This document shows, piece after piece, positions 38,882-48,346 of a stretch of 64,000 nucleotides of DNA. The notes under the pieces are model-generated. The model searched no databases. It was not told the origin of the DNA and saw only the letters and a program-made list of their open reading frames with translations. Both the position numbers and the translations under genes were made by a program. Each line of letters begins with the position of its first letter. The stretch's first letter is position 1. This DNA is from an uncultured Muribaculaceae bacterium (GTDB taxonomy: Bacteria > Bacteroidota > Bacteroidia > Bacteroidales > Muribaculaceae), in contig CAKTOT010000002.1 in NCBI GenBank assembly GCA_934590135.1, positions 1 through 64,000 of the forward strand, read 5' to 3'.

Positions 38882-39033
38882 CGAGGTAAGGCAAGGCGAT
38901 ACGGCCGAAATCCTCGTACGAAAACGCTGAAACCGGCGAAACATGCGACATTAAATCTAAGAGAGACAATATAACATATATCTCCTCACAACAGGGATTT
39001 CTCTCCTCATACTACTCCTCAAATTTCAAAGAT

Positions 39034-40542
39034 ATGGACAAGAAACTCACACTCCAACTGGACAGCTATACCGATGCTGCCGGCAAATTCAAGCCCTCGG
39101 CGCCACGCCAAGGCAACGAGGACAGCAGCTTGCTGCTTGTATCCTCGGAGAATACGTCCGGATACAGGTCCTTCACCAACGGCGGCGCGCCTGACGGCAC
39201 ACTGACCATGGGACACGGCGGCGTGGTGATGGTAGTGGCTGACGGCATGGGCGGTATGAACGCTGGCGAAGTTGCATCGGCCATAGCCGTAGACACGGCA
39301 GCAAAGACTTTTGAAGGCGACCGATGGAAGCAGGCCGAAGATGCCGCCGCTCGCGGCCGTATGCTCGAAGATATTATATGCCGAGCCGACGCGGCGGTCA
39401 AGGACGATGCTTCGCACGATGACGAGCACGTCGGAATGGGCTCGACGATGATTATGGCGTGGCTGGTAGGCAACGAGCTTACTGTTACGTGGATAGGCGA
39501 TAGTCGAGCATACTTGTATCGCCCCGGTACGGGCATACTTCCGCTGTCACGCGACCACTCGTATGTACAGGAATTGGCCAATCGCGGCGTGTTGACCTAC
39601 GAAGAGACTTTCGGACATCCGCAGGGGAATATAGTCACGCGCAGCCTCGGCGACCCGAGTCAGTCGGCGCGTCCCGAGACTGCACAGTATACAGTGGGTG
39701 ACGGCGATATCATTATGCTGTGCAGCGACGGCCTCAGCGGTGTGCTGCGTGACCGTCCGCTCACTTCGGATGCCGCGACCCCGACGTTGGAGAGTGTTAT
39801 ATCGACCAATGCGCAGGATGTAGCCGCATGTCGCCGAGCACTGATGTCTGCTGCGCGCGAGGCCGAGTGGTATGACAATGTGACGGTGATGCTGTGCCGT
39901 GTATGCTCCGGCGCAGGGATGCCGCCGGCCGTTGGCGTGAACAAGACGCTTGAGACCGGTGCGACGATTACATCCTCAAAAGCAAGCAAGAATATCACCA
40001 ACGGCAAGACGCCGCGACGTCGCTATGTGCTGTCGGTTATAATATTTGCGATATTCTTTGTGGCCGGAGCCGCTGTTGCTATATATATTAAGTCCGACAA
40101 GGGAGCGGAAGCCGCACAGCCCAAGCCCGTGCCGACAAAAACAACGCCGGCCATTACGACGCCGCCCGATACGACAGACGTGCAGCATGTACGCGGAACG
40201 CAGGCACTGCAGACACCGCACTCAGCGCAGCCGGTGCAGACACGACCCACAGCCGGACATGCGGTGAGCCGTGAGGCCAAGCCTGCGCAGCCGCAAAGGG
40301 CTCAACAGCCCGGCAGTAAGGTCCAGCAACCGGGTGGTAAAGAAAGCCAAGCCGTGCAGGACAAGATAAGACGGAACGCGACTCCGCATCAAGATTTGCC
40401 GGCCGAAAAAGCGAAGACCGAAGACAAAGCGAAGACCGATCGAAAGGCCAAGGCAGACCCGAAGCAAGACGCCAAGCCCGGCACAACCCCGCTTTCCGAG
40501 AATAGTAAAGATAAGGAAAACAAACAGAACAATATGATATGA
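39034..40542 (+). CDS. PP2C-family Ser/Thr phosphatase with membrane anchor and low-complexity tail
   Basis: A 502-residue protein. Residues 1-300 are a PP2C domain with all metal-binding motifs: GNED near 27, ADGMGG with Asp70, GDSRAYL near 155, RDHS, VTRSLGD and SDGLSG, plus DNVTVML near 283. A transmembrane span lies at about 331-352. The remaining 150 residues outside the membrane are rich in Pro, Gln, Thr, Ala and Lys and probably extend through the periplasm or bind the cell wall. The stop overlaps the next kinase start (ATGA at 40539-40542). It should reverse the action of the local kinases. Confidence 0.88.
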   Translation: MDKKLTLQLDSYTDAAGKFKPSAPRQGNEDSSLLLVSSENTSGYRSFTNGGAPDGTLTMGHGGVVMVVADGMGGMNAGEVASAIAVDTAAKTFEGDRWKQAEDAAARGRMLEDIICRADAAVKDDASHDDEHVGMGSTMIMAWLVGNELTVTWIGDSRAYLYRPGTGILPLSRDHSYVQELANRGVLTYEETFGHPQGNIVTRSLGDPSQSARPETAQYTVGDGDIIMLCSDGLSGVLRDRPLTSDAATPTLESVISTNAQDVAACRRALMSAAREAEWYDNVTVMLCRVCSGAGMPPAVGVNKTLETGATITSSKASKNITNGKTPRRRYVLSVIIFAIFFVAGAAVAIYIKSDKGAEAAQPKPVPTKTTPAITTPPDTTDVQHVRGTQALQTPHSAQPVQTRPTAGHAVSREAKPAQPQRAQQPGSKVQQPGGKESQAVQDKIRRNATPHQDLPAEKAKTEDKAKTDRKAKADPKQDAKPGTTPLSENSKDKENKQNNMI

Positions 40543-42338
40543 GCACGCCCGAATTAAAACCGAATATGATTATAGCCGACCGCTACATACTCAAGGAATG
40601 CAAAGGTAGTGGCAGTTTCGGCGAAGTTTGGGAGGCCGAAGACCGCGAATTGGGCCTGAATGTAGCCATAAAACTATATATATCGTTGGATCAAAACGGT
40701 CAGAGCGAGTTTAAGGAAGAATATAAGGTAGCTTACGGCCTGAGCCATGAAAACCTGCTGACACCGCAGTACTACGGCATCTGGGAACATCGACCGTACT
40801 TGATTATGAAATATTGCGAAAAAGGCAATGCCTCCGCTCTGGCCGGTAAGGCCGATGAGGCAACGATATGGCGCTTCATACACGATGTGTCGGCCGGTCT
40901 CCGCTATTTGCACGCACAGGAGCCTCCGATAGTGCATCAGGATATCAAGCCCGAGAATATATTGTGTGATGACCAAGGGCGATTTCTGATTACGGATTTT
41001 GGCATAAGCCGCAAGATGCGCAACACTATGCGCAAGCAATCGCAGCGCGTCAGCTCGTCCGGCGCTATACCATATATGGGACCCGAACGTTTTGCCTCCA
41101 ATCCGGTTACGGTCAATGCCAGCGATATATGGTCTTTGGGCGTATCCGCCTACGAATTGACAATGGGCGACCTGCCGTTTATGGGGCAGGGCGGCGCAAT
41201 GCTCAAGGCCGGCGCCGAATTGCCTAATATTGATACGGAAAAATTCTCCAAAGATTTGAACGATGTTATCCGTGCCTGTCTTGCCAAAGATCCATGGGAT
41301 CGACCCACAGCCGAGCGTCTCGAAAAATATACGGCAGCACGTCTGTCCGGTGATATGACGCCTTGGAGCAGCGATGCCGAGCAGCCTCAATCAACAGTAC
41401 GCGTGGACAATGAACAGACCATACGCGAGGGTGGCGACATCGGCGCCACCATACCGGCCGGAACCATGCCGCAGCACAAGACTCCGTCGGCCAAGGAGGT
41501 CATAGAGAATGAAATGAAAATCGGCAAATCTCGAAAAATGATGCTTGTCAGCATTATAGCTGTCGTTGTCGTTGTAGCCGTAGGCGCCGTAGCCGCGTGG
41601 TACTTTATCTTCAAAAATGACAAAAAAGTCGGTGTCACAGACGCGCAAGCCGCTCCCGTGGTCGAACTCTTCGACAAATTGAATGCTTCGGCATCGCGTG
41701 ACATAGCCGAGGCCACCAATGACGAATATGAGCCTTTGTTGTCTGCCGCTTCGAGGATAGACTCGCTGGGGGTGCTCATCGAGGACAATCGTTTTATGAA
41801 AGATTCGCTCCCGGCATTGGAAAAACTTGTGGCCGCGTACAACGACAAGGCCGAGCCGGCCATAGACGCATGGTTGCGCGCTGCAAATACCCAGTACGAA
41901 ATAGCCGAAGACCTTCCGGCCGCCATCGAGTACTACAATATTGCATCGAGCCTGTATCTGCGTGTACCGGATTGTGTAACCGCCTCGTCCGAGACGACCA
42001 ATCGCGCATACGAGGCCGTCAGCGCTTTGGCGCAGACTACGCAGTGCCCGGCCGTATATATGGCCGTGACCAAATGCAGCCTATCGGCCGACGGACGCTC
42101 TGTCGAAGTCGAGTATAACGGACTGACGACACGAATGATAAACGATGTGTCCATACACTATGTGCTATATGACCGCACTACAGGGGACGTGACACAACCG
42201 CTGGACCAAGGCGATGCAGTCGTTTCGATAGAGCCCGGCGTCGGTCATAAGCTTGTGATAGACGTACCCGAAGGCACCGCGGCCTCTGCTATATCAATGA
42301 GCGCCGCCGGAAAGGTGTTCTACAATACCAAGCCCTGA
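40539..42338 (+). CDS. Transmembrane Ser/Thr kinase of the non-RD type with external domain
   Basis: A 599-residue protein. The kinase domain (about residues 12-270) has GSGSFGEVW near 24, Lys45, the catalytic loop HQDIKPEN at 133-140 (Gln where most have Arg, so non-RD), DFG at 153-155 and MGPER near 181. A linker rich in Thr and Gln leads to a transmembrane span at about 334-356. The external region has a helical part with TPR-like features (about 375-500) and a small beta domain. It is coupled to the PP2C gene by a 4-nt overlap, suggesting balanced synthesis of kinase and phosphatase. Confidence 0.88.
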   Translation: MSTPELKPNMIIADRYILKECKGSGSFGEVWEAEDRELGLNVAIKLYISLDQNGQSEFKEEYKVAYGLSHENLLTPQYYGIWEHRPYLIMKYCEKGNASALAGKADEATIWRFIHDVSAGLRYLHAQEPPIVHQDIKPENILCDDQGRFLITDFGISRKMRNTMRKQSQRVSSSGAIPYMGPERFASNPVTVNASDIWSLGVSAYELTMGDLPFMGQGGAMLKAGAELPNIDTEKFSKDLNDVIRACLAKDPWDRPTAERLEKYTAARLSGDMTPWSSDAEQPQSTVRVDNEQTIREGGDIGATIPAGTMPQHKTPSAKEVIENEMKIGKSRKMMLVSIIAVVVVVAVGAVAAWYFIFKNDKKVGVTDAQAAPVVELFDKLNASASRDIAEATNDEYEPLLSAASRIDSLGVLIEDNRFMKDSLPALEKLVAAYNDKAEPAIDAWLRAANTQYEIAEDLPAAIEYYNIASSLYLRVPDCVTASSETTNRAYEAVSALAQTTQCPAVYMAVTKCSLSADGRSVEVEYNGLTTRMINDVSIHYVLYDRTTGDVTQPLDQGDAVVSIEPGVGHKLVIDVPEGTAASAISMSAAGKVFYNTKP

Positions 42339-42472
42339 AATGCGGTAGATGCCGTGACGAGTTTATTCCCGTTTAGTGAAAAGGATGTAGCACATCACCT
42401 TCCGCCATCTCGTATAAAAGAATGATTCAATCTTGCATAAAATAAACAACTTAATATTATACAGTACATATA

Positions 42473-44410
42473 ATGAAAAGACTAACAACTCTACTCCTCG
42501 CGAGTCTGATGTGCATAGGCGGTGCCTTGGCCGGAGTCAATCGCACCCTTATTGCCGCTCAGTCGCTGTTGACCACGGCATCAACCGTACAGCAGTACCA
42601 GAATGCTAAAAAGAAATTCCAGGCTGCCAAAAGCGATCCGGGATATGTTGCTTCGGAACACGACCGTAGTATCAATGCCGGTATCAGTAAGTGCAACAGC
42701 GCCATAGCCGCCGCTTCCAAGAATAATAGCAGTACGACCAAGCCCCGAAGCACGAACACGCGTCCTTCCTCGGGAAGCAAGCGCAACAATACGTCCGCAT
42801 CATCAGCCAATGTCGAAATCACCGGATTGATTATTGCAAATCTTGATGATAATAACGACTTTATAGGTGAGGTCAACGGTCCGTTATATGTGGATGATAT
42901 AAACAAACTGTATATAGCCTGCACCGTTACACCGCTCAAAAAAACGGTAACCAAGACACTTCGCGTCAAACTTATCAAACCCGACGGCAACGTCTTTCGC
43001 GAAATGGGAAAGACTGCACCTGCCGGATATTCGAGCGAAGAAAAAGTGACAATAAATTCCGGCGAGAGCAATTTCCTGCCCGATCGCATATACGGACGCG
43101 GACGCGGTAACGAATTCCAGGCCGGCACATACACCTATGAGGCGTATATGGATGGCCGTAAGGTGTATACCACGACCTTTGATATTGAGCGCGGCAGCGC
43201 CGGTTCCGGCGCCGGTATGACGACCGATACAACAACCCGTCCGAGCTCCTCCGGGGCATCCGCAACGATTTTGGAATCTCGCATAGGAGAAGCCGAGCAG
43301 GACGGACAGCGTTGCTTCGCCGTTTCGCTTGATTTCAGTGTCGAGAACAGTAAAGGAAAGACAATCAAAGCTTTTGCTATTGTCAAGGACGGCGATTCAT
43401 ACTATCTTTACAATGACAAGATTGTCGGCACTGTGGACGAAAGTGTACCTGAGTATGAGAGTACTAAGTTTACGAACGTAAATCTGTATATTCCGCTGAA
43501 CCAGCTGGGTAAATACCGCAATAGTGTGATTAATGTCGAGGTCTCAATCGATGATGCTGATGGCAACACCATGGCTAAGAAGAATATTGCATATGCGTTC
43601 AATGGTCAGCGAGCCGGATTTATAGACTTTGTCAATTTTACGGATAATGTCGAGCATAACGGCGAGACATGCCTTAAGGCCGATATAGGATATACGGTGC
43701 AAAACTGCAAGGGGCGTAAAGTCAACTGCTATATATTTGCGCTGGATGACAGTGGAAGTTTTGCGAAACTCGATGGCTCGCCTATTGCCGACCTCGAGAT
43801 GACAAGTGTGGATTACGATATTAATACCGTTACGAGCACCGAGTTGTATATTCCGCACAGCAAGCTGCGTGGTGCCGGATTGATGGGACGTAAAGTGCAA
43901 TTCCGTGTCATCATTGATGATGACGAAACACGCGAAGACATTATCACCGATGTTTATGGCTGCAATGTCGGCGGCTCCTCCACCGGCACGTCTGCCGGCT
44001 CGATGTACGACAGCCGCGGGACTTCGAGCTCCGGTACGACACCTTCGGCCGAGATTAAGCGCGTGAATTTGAAGCAGAACACCACGGCGCAAGGCAAGGA
44101 TAGCGCTATCGTGACCATAGACTTTGATGTGGAGAACTGCCATGGCAAGCGCGTCGGCCTGTTTGTATGGATATACGATGAGGACGGCAATTGCCCCAAG
44201 CGAGCCACCGACTCCGAATCCGCTATGCTTTACGGCCGAGTTGCCGAGCCACAAAGCAATAGCGTAGCCTATAATGATGCGGAGATTTATATTCCCACAG
44301 CGGACCTTCGTCCTTATCGCGGACGCACAATGACGCTTTGCGTTGAGGTTGACAACCGCGACACCGGCGAGACCATCAAGAAAGAAAACTACACTTTTAC
44401 AGTCGAGTAA
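42473..44410 (+). CDS. Secreted protein with three immunoglobulin-like repeats
   Basis: A 645-residue protein with a signal peptide (residues 1-21), then a helical stretch and a Ser/Thr/Asn-rich linker (about 80-115). One divergent domain (about 118-240) is followed by three copies of a module of about 115 residues, at about 262-377, 385-500 and 525-645. Each has the pattern (F/Y)xVENxKGK, a conserved acidic turn, YIPxxxL and VxxDDxD. I do not recognise the family. It sits 134 nt after the transmembrane kinase and could be a ligand, substrate or scaffold of the system outside the inner membrane. Confidence 0.65.
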   Translation: MKRLTTLLLASLMCIGGALAGVNRTLIAAQSLLTTASTVQQYQNAKKKFQAAKSDPGYVASEHDRSINAGISKCNSAIAAASKNNSSTTKPRSTNTRPSSGSKRNNTSASSANVEITGLIIANLDDNNDFIGEVNGPLYVDDINKLYIACTVTPLKKTVTKTLRVKLIKPDGNVFREMGKTAPAGYSSEEKVTINSGESNFLPDRIYGRGRGNEFQAGTYTYEAYMDGRKVYTTTFDIERGSAGSGAGMTTDTTTRPSSSGASATILESRIGEAEQDGQRCFAVSLDFSVENSKGKTIKAFAIVKDGDSYYLYNDKIVGTVDESVPEYESTKFTNVNLYIPLNQLGKYRNSVINVEVSIDDADGNTMAKKNIAYAFNGQRAGFIDFVNFTDNVEHNGETCLKADIGYTVQNCKGRKVNCYIFALDDSGSFAKLDGSPIADLEMTSVDYDINTVTSTELYIPHSKLRGAGLMGRKVQFRVIIDDDETREDIITDVYGCNVGGSSTGTSAGSMYDSRGTSSSGTTPSAEIKRVNLKQNTTAQGKDSAIVTIDFDVENCHGKRVGLFVWIYDEDGNCPKRATDSESAMLYGRVAEPQSNSVAYNDAEIYIPTADLRPYRGRTMTLCVEVDNRDTGETIKKENYTFTVE

Positions 44411-44728
44411 GGATTTACCTCGTCAGGTTTGGATGATTCATCAACCGGTTTGGCTGATTCGCTATCAAGTTAGGCTATTTTGTCAGAGAGAAGGGCGAGT
44501 CACCACCGAGTAGGGTGATTGGCCGCAGGGTAATATTCCGACGCGGCTTGAAAGTCACGCTTAGACCCCGCACAAGTGTGCACAAAGGGCCTGATAGCCT
44601 GTTTTAACATCCGCGAGCGGCGTAAACTTTCGCGCGAGGGTGTAACAAAAAATGGTACAGGCGGAAGGATTAACGATATTTAACACAACTTTTTTGTCAA
44701 GTAGCATTTACGTTTAAGAATAATAGCG

Positions 44729-44736
44729 TATCTTTG
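44729..44736 (+). promoter_or_regulatory. Minus-7 box TATCTTTG of the sRNA candidate
   Basis: An exact TAnnTTTG box with TTTA at 44707-44710 upstream (18-nt spacing). Transcription would start at about 44740. Confidence 0.6.
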
Positions 44737-44738
44737 CA

Positions 44739-44880
44739 GTGGATAAGAACATCCACAAGTGATTGATAATTTGTTTGAGTTAAAAGAAATTCGAAGGTCC
44801 TTAAATCCAAAAAACCACGACTTGTAAAGAGATTACAAGTATTGCATAGCCGTCAGTTGCTGAAACTGGCGGCTTTTGCT
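44739..44880 (+). ncRNA. Candidate structured small RNA (about 140 nt)
   Basis: Starts just after a TATCTTTG promoter and contains no credible frame. Three hairpins are visible: a 6-bp stem at 44739-44744/44751-44756 at the very 5' end, a 7-bp stem at 44821-44827/44833-44839, and an 11-bp stem with one G-T pair at 44848-44858/44864-44874 followed by TTTT. The long middle is AT- and purine-rich and could be an antisense region. I cannot name the family; a 6S-like or Bacteroidales-specific RNA are possibilities. A leader of the TonB operon is less likely because the terminator ends 650 nt before it. Confidence 0.6.
44848..44880 (+). terminator. Intrinsic terminator of the sRNA candidate
   Basis: An 11-bp stem (one G-T pair), a 5-nt loop, and a TTTTGCT tail. 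Confidence 0.8.
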
Positions 44881-44930
44881 ATCCTTATAGAAGGAAGAAG
44901 CGCCGGGATGGCGTCTCTGTATGGGCCGTC

Positions 44931-44980
44931 GGATACGAATAGGACAAATAAGACAAATCGGATGCGAATCGGACGAATTG
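44931..44980 (+). repeat. Degenerate 10-11 nt tandem repeat
   Basis: Five imperfect copies of a unit like GGA(C/T)(A/G)AAT, for example GGATACGAATAGGACAAAT. The rest of the 44881-45209 stretch shows nothing I recognise. A second weak repeat (GGTTTGG-TGATTC) lies at about 44425-44475, just after the secreted repeat protein. Confidence 0.5.
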
Positions 44981-45209
44981 AAAAATATCATATATGGTGA
45001 GACGCTGTTGACGATAGCGAGTGCTATACGTAAGGGATGATAATCCGGGATAAGCATAGACATGTAATCGGTGGAGACCGAATGCTCGAATGCTTCATCT
45101 TTGGGGTAACAATAAGGATAAAACCGAGGGCAAATGTTAAAAACGGGAGTTGCGGCGGCAATAATATATGTTTTACAACATATTATGCTGCTATTTGCAA
45201 ATAAATGTG

Positions 45210-45217
45210 TAATTTTG
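45210..45217 (+). promoter_or_regulatory. Possible promoter (TAATTTTG) of the TonB-nuclease operon
   Basis: A TAnnTTTG box 310 nt before the ATG at 45527. If used, the leader is about 300 nt, long enough for regulation, but I find no known riboswitch motif in it. A short GGGAC/GTCCC palindrome at about 45453-45464 lies within the leader. Confidence 0.4.
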
Positions 45218-45526
45218 ACGTCCAATTCCGCTGAGATGTGCGATGCCCGGCAGGGTTTCGTGCAATGCTTGTTTTCCCTCTTAAGGTGAAGACGGGCATT
45301 TGGGTGTATGATATAGAGCTGTCACACTCGGTCTTGTTTGCGGAAGCACGATGGGCGAGCACACTCGATGCATACGTTTTCAACTTCGACATTGACGGGG
45401 TGGGGCGATGCGTGCGAGAGCGAAACCATCCGAACCCTAAAACCACAGGTCTGGGACGTGTCCCGCGGCCGCAAACTACATTTCATTATATAGACAACAT
45501 AAATTATTAAAACCTAATAACACCTT

Positions 45527-48289
45527 ATGAGACTTAAACTGTTCCTGATTGTGCTCCTGGCCGCAGTATTGCCCGGGTTGGCACAAAGCTCCAAAATCGT
45601 TGGTACAGTGGTCAATGCCTCCACGGGCGCGCCTATATACGGTGCAACCGTCAGTCTAAGCAAGCAAGGCAATACCACCACAGATGCCAACGGCAACTTC
45701 GTGCTGCGTGCCACTGCCGGCACGGCCGATCGTATGCTCGTGGCCTTTGACGGTTACGAAACCTACGGTGTCGACATCACCGTGGCATCCGCCACTACAG
45801 AAGTAGGCACCATCCGCCTCAACCCCATCAACTATGACGCCGAAATGTACGGCGACCTCAACGACATCTATGCCGACGAATCCGCTATGGATGCCGGCGA
45901 TGATGACGACAGCGGTCGTCAGAACATTGTGGCACTTACAGGCGCCAACGATGACATTTATTATAATACAGCCAGCTACAACTTTGGCCCGATGTACTTC
46001 AACTACCGCGGTATGCGCTCCGAGTACCAGACCATATACCTCAACGGCATCGAGATGAACGACCCCATCCGCGGACGCTTCAACTTTTCGTCGCTGCTGG
46101 GCTTGACATCGCGCGCCTTCCGCAACAAAACCAGTGCCGTAGGCACCGCCGTAGCCAACTACGGTATGGGCGGCCTGGGTGGCAGTGTCAACTACAACAC
46201 CATCACCGACACATATGCTCCCGGCTTCAACGGCTCACTGGCATTCACCAACTCCAACTACATGTTCCGCGCTATGGCCACTTACTCCACCGGCCTTAGC
46301 AAGAACGGTTGGGCCTTCACCATCAGCGGCATAGGTCGCTACTCCAAAGAAGGCGTAGTAGACGGAACGTTCTACAATAGCGGCGGTCTGTTTATCTCCT
46401 TGGAGAAAGTCCTTGACAAGCACAACAGCCTGACGCTTACCGCATTTGGCGGTCCCACACAGCGTGCCACCGCATCCGCCACTTATCAGGAAGTTTACGA
46501 CCTGGTAGACGACAACCTCTACAACCCCAACTGGGGCTGGCAGAACGGCGAAAAGCGCAGCGCCCGCATCATCGAGTCCTATGATCCCACCGCCATGCTC
46601 ACTTGGCTATACAAAGACGGACGCACGACACTCAACACCACCGCCGCCGTCCGCTGGGTCAGCTACTCGCAATCGGCGCTGCAGTACTACAAGGCCAATG
46701 ACCCCAATCCCACGTACTACCGCTACCTCCCGTCATACTACGACAATCAGGAAGAATCCGACTACTACACCTACTTGTGGCAAAATGATCCGAGCTTCCG
46801 CCAAATCAATTGGGAGAATCTCTACACCATCAATAAACTCAACAACATCCAGAACGAAGGCAAAGACGAAGCCGACCGCAAAGGCTCGTCCTATATCCAG
46901 GAGAACCGCGTGAGCAAACAGTTCAACGCCATGTTCAACACCTTCGTCAACCACCGCCTCAACGACCACTTCCAGTTGCAGGCCGGTCTGTCATTCAACT
47001 ACACCAAGGCCTCATACTACAAGACCATCCGCGACCTCCTCGGCGGCGAATACTGGCTTGACATTGATCCGTTCAGCGACCGCGATATCACCATCGCGCC
47101 TCTGAACCTCCAAAACGACCTTGACCACCCCAACCGTCGCGTCACCAAGGGCGACCGCTTCGGATACGACTACGACTTCCATTACATCAAGGCCGAAGGA
47201 TGGTTGCAGAATACCTACACAAGCACTCACTGGGATGTCAACTACGGCGCACGTATGAGCTTCACCCAGTTCTACCGCGACGGCCATATGCGCAACGGCC
47301 GCGCTCCGCTCAACTCACTGGGCAAGAGCTCCACAAGCCAATTTGATAATGCAGGCGTCAAAGCCGGTGCAACCTACAAGCTCGACGGCCGCAACTTCTT
47401 CACCGCACACGTCAGCTACGGCACACGAGCACCTCTGGCCGACCAAGCATTCATCGCGCCGCGCGTCAAGAATACATTGGTAAGCGACCTGCGCAGCGAA
47501 CGCGACTTTTCCGCCGACATTTCCTACGGCTGGGCTTACCGCCGTTTCCGTGGCGCCTTGACCGCCTACTATGTCAACCTCGACAACGTCACCGAGCGTA
47601 CGGGCTTCTACGATGACCGCTACTCCACATACGCCATTTACGCCCTCACCGGCGTCCGCAAGGTATCCAAAGGTATCGAACTGGGTATGTCCTTCAAGAT
47701 TACTCCCAGCCTCACCGCAACCTTCGCCGGCACCTACGCCAAGTATCAGTACAAGAACAATCCTCAGGGCACTCGCTCGTTCGAAAACGGCCTATACGCC
47801 GACACCACCCAGACCGTATATCTCAAGAATTACTATGTAGGCTCGACACCTCAGACAGTTTGCAATCTCGGTCTTGATTGGGCCGCTCCCGGCAACTGGT
47901 TCTTCAACGTCAACGGCACTTGGATGGGCGACGCATACGTATCACTCTCCCCCGCATACCACGAAGCACTGCCCGAGCTGTGGAAAAACATTGACAATTG
48001 TACTCCCGAGAAACTTCAGGCCAAAATCGAAGAGCTATCCACCCAGGACAAGCTGAAAAACGCTTTCAGCCTCAACGTCTCCATAGGCAAGCTCATCTAT
48101 ATCAACCGCAAAGTTTCGCTCAACCTCAACCTCAACGTCAACAACGTCCTCAACAACCGCGACATCGTCACCAACGCATACCAGCAGGGACGTCTCGATA
48201 CCACCAACTACATACGCGATAAGTACCCCAACAAATACCAGTACGCCCAAGGCGTCAAAGTATTCTTCAACGTCGGAGTACGATTCTAA
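45527..48289 (+). CDS. TonB-dependent outer-membrane receptor with CarboxypepD_reg domain
   Basis: A 920-residue outer-membrane protein with signal peptide (residues 1-19). A CarboxypepD_reg-like beta domain (KIVGTVVNASTGAPIYGATVSL) is followed by a plug (NYRGMRSEYQTIYLNGIEMNDP, near residue 165) and a 22-strand-type barrel that ends in FFNVGVRF, with the expected C-terminal aromatic. It imports a substrate using energy from TonB. No SusD gene follows; instead the next two genes are lipoproteins and then a nuclease, suggesting import of nucleic-acid fragments or related compounds. Substrate assignment is inference. Confidence 0.9.
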   Translation: MRLKLFLIVLLAAVLPGLAQSSKIVGTVVNASTGAPIYGATVSLSKQGNTTTDANGNFVLRATAGTADRMLVAFDGYETYGVDITVASATTEVGTIRLNPINYDAEMYGDLNDIYADESAMDAGDDDDSGRQNIVALTGANDDIYYNTASYNFGPMYFNYRGMRSEYQTIYLNGIEMNDPIRGRFNFSSLLGLTSRAFRNKTSAVGTAVANYGMGGLGGSVNYNTITDTYAPGFNGSLAFTNSNYMFRAMATYSTGLSKNGWAFTISGIGRYSKEGVVDGTFYNSGGLFISLEKVLDKHNSLTLTAFGGPTQRATASATYQEVYDLVDDNLYNPNWGWQNGEKRSARIIESYDPTAMLTWLYKDGRTTLNTTAAVRWVSYSQSALQYYKANDPNPTYYRYLPSYYDNQEESDYYTYLWQNDPSFRQINWENLYTINKLNNIQNEGKDEADRKGSSYIQENRVSKQFNAMFNTFVNHRLNDHFQLQAGLSFNYTKASYYKTIRDLLGGEYWLDIDPFSDRDITIAPLNLQNDLDHPNRRVTKGDRFGYDYDFHYIKAEGWLQNTYTSTHWDVNYGARMSFTQFYRDGHMRNGRAPLNSLGKSSTSQFDNAGVKAGATYKLDGRNFFTAHVSYGTRAPLADQAFIAPRVKNTLVSDLRSERDFSADISYGWAYRRFRGALTAYYVNLDNVTERTGFYDDRYSTYAIYALTGVRKVSKGIELGMSFKITPSLTATFAGTYAKYQYKNNPQGTRSFENGLYADTTQTVYLKNYYVGSTPQTVCNLGLDWAAPGNWFFNVNGTWMGDAYVSLSPAYHEALPELWKNIDNCTPEKLQAKIEELSTQDKLKNAFSLNVSIGKLIYINRKVSLNLNLNVNNVLNNRDIVTNAYQQGRLDTTNYIRDKYPNKYQYAQGVKVFFNVGVRF

Positions 48290-48346
48290 CCCGTTTCTTT
48301 CGCGTAAAAAATACAGTATCACGCCCCAAAACATAACATAAAGACA

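Noticed and set aside
35558..44410. TerY-P or T6SS-type assignment of the kinase/PP2C/FHA cluster
   Set aside because: No von Willebrand A protein, Ter proteins or T6SS structural genes are in the window.
44694..44736. TTG at 44694-44696 as the minus-33 element for the sRNA promoter
   Set aside because: The spacer would be 32 nt instead of 19-20; the TTTA at 44707-44710 fits better.
44833..45225. 130-codon minus-strand frame in the 44.4-45.5 kb gap
   Set aside because: It overlaps the sRNA terminator and repeat region, and shows no domain or coding-like composition.
45430..45480. Cobalamin riboswitch 3' part, suggested by GGGAC/GTCCCGC near the TonB receptor
   Set aside because: The conserved B12-box (GCCACTG) and other core motifs are absent, so the short palindrome alone is not enough.
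45238..45510. 90-codon plus-strand frame in the leader of the TonB operon
   Set aside because: No recognisable motif, odd composition and no homologous feel; it follows the TAATTTTG box but is better explained as non-coding leader.
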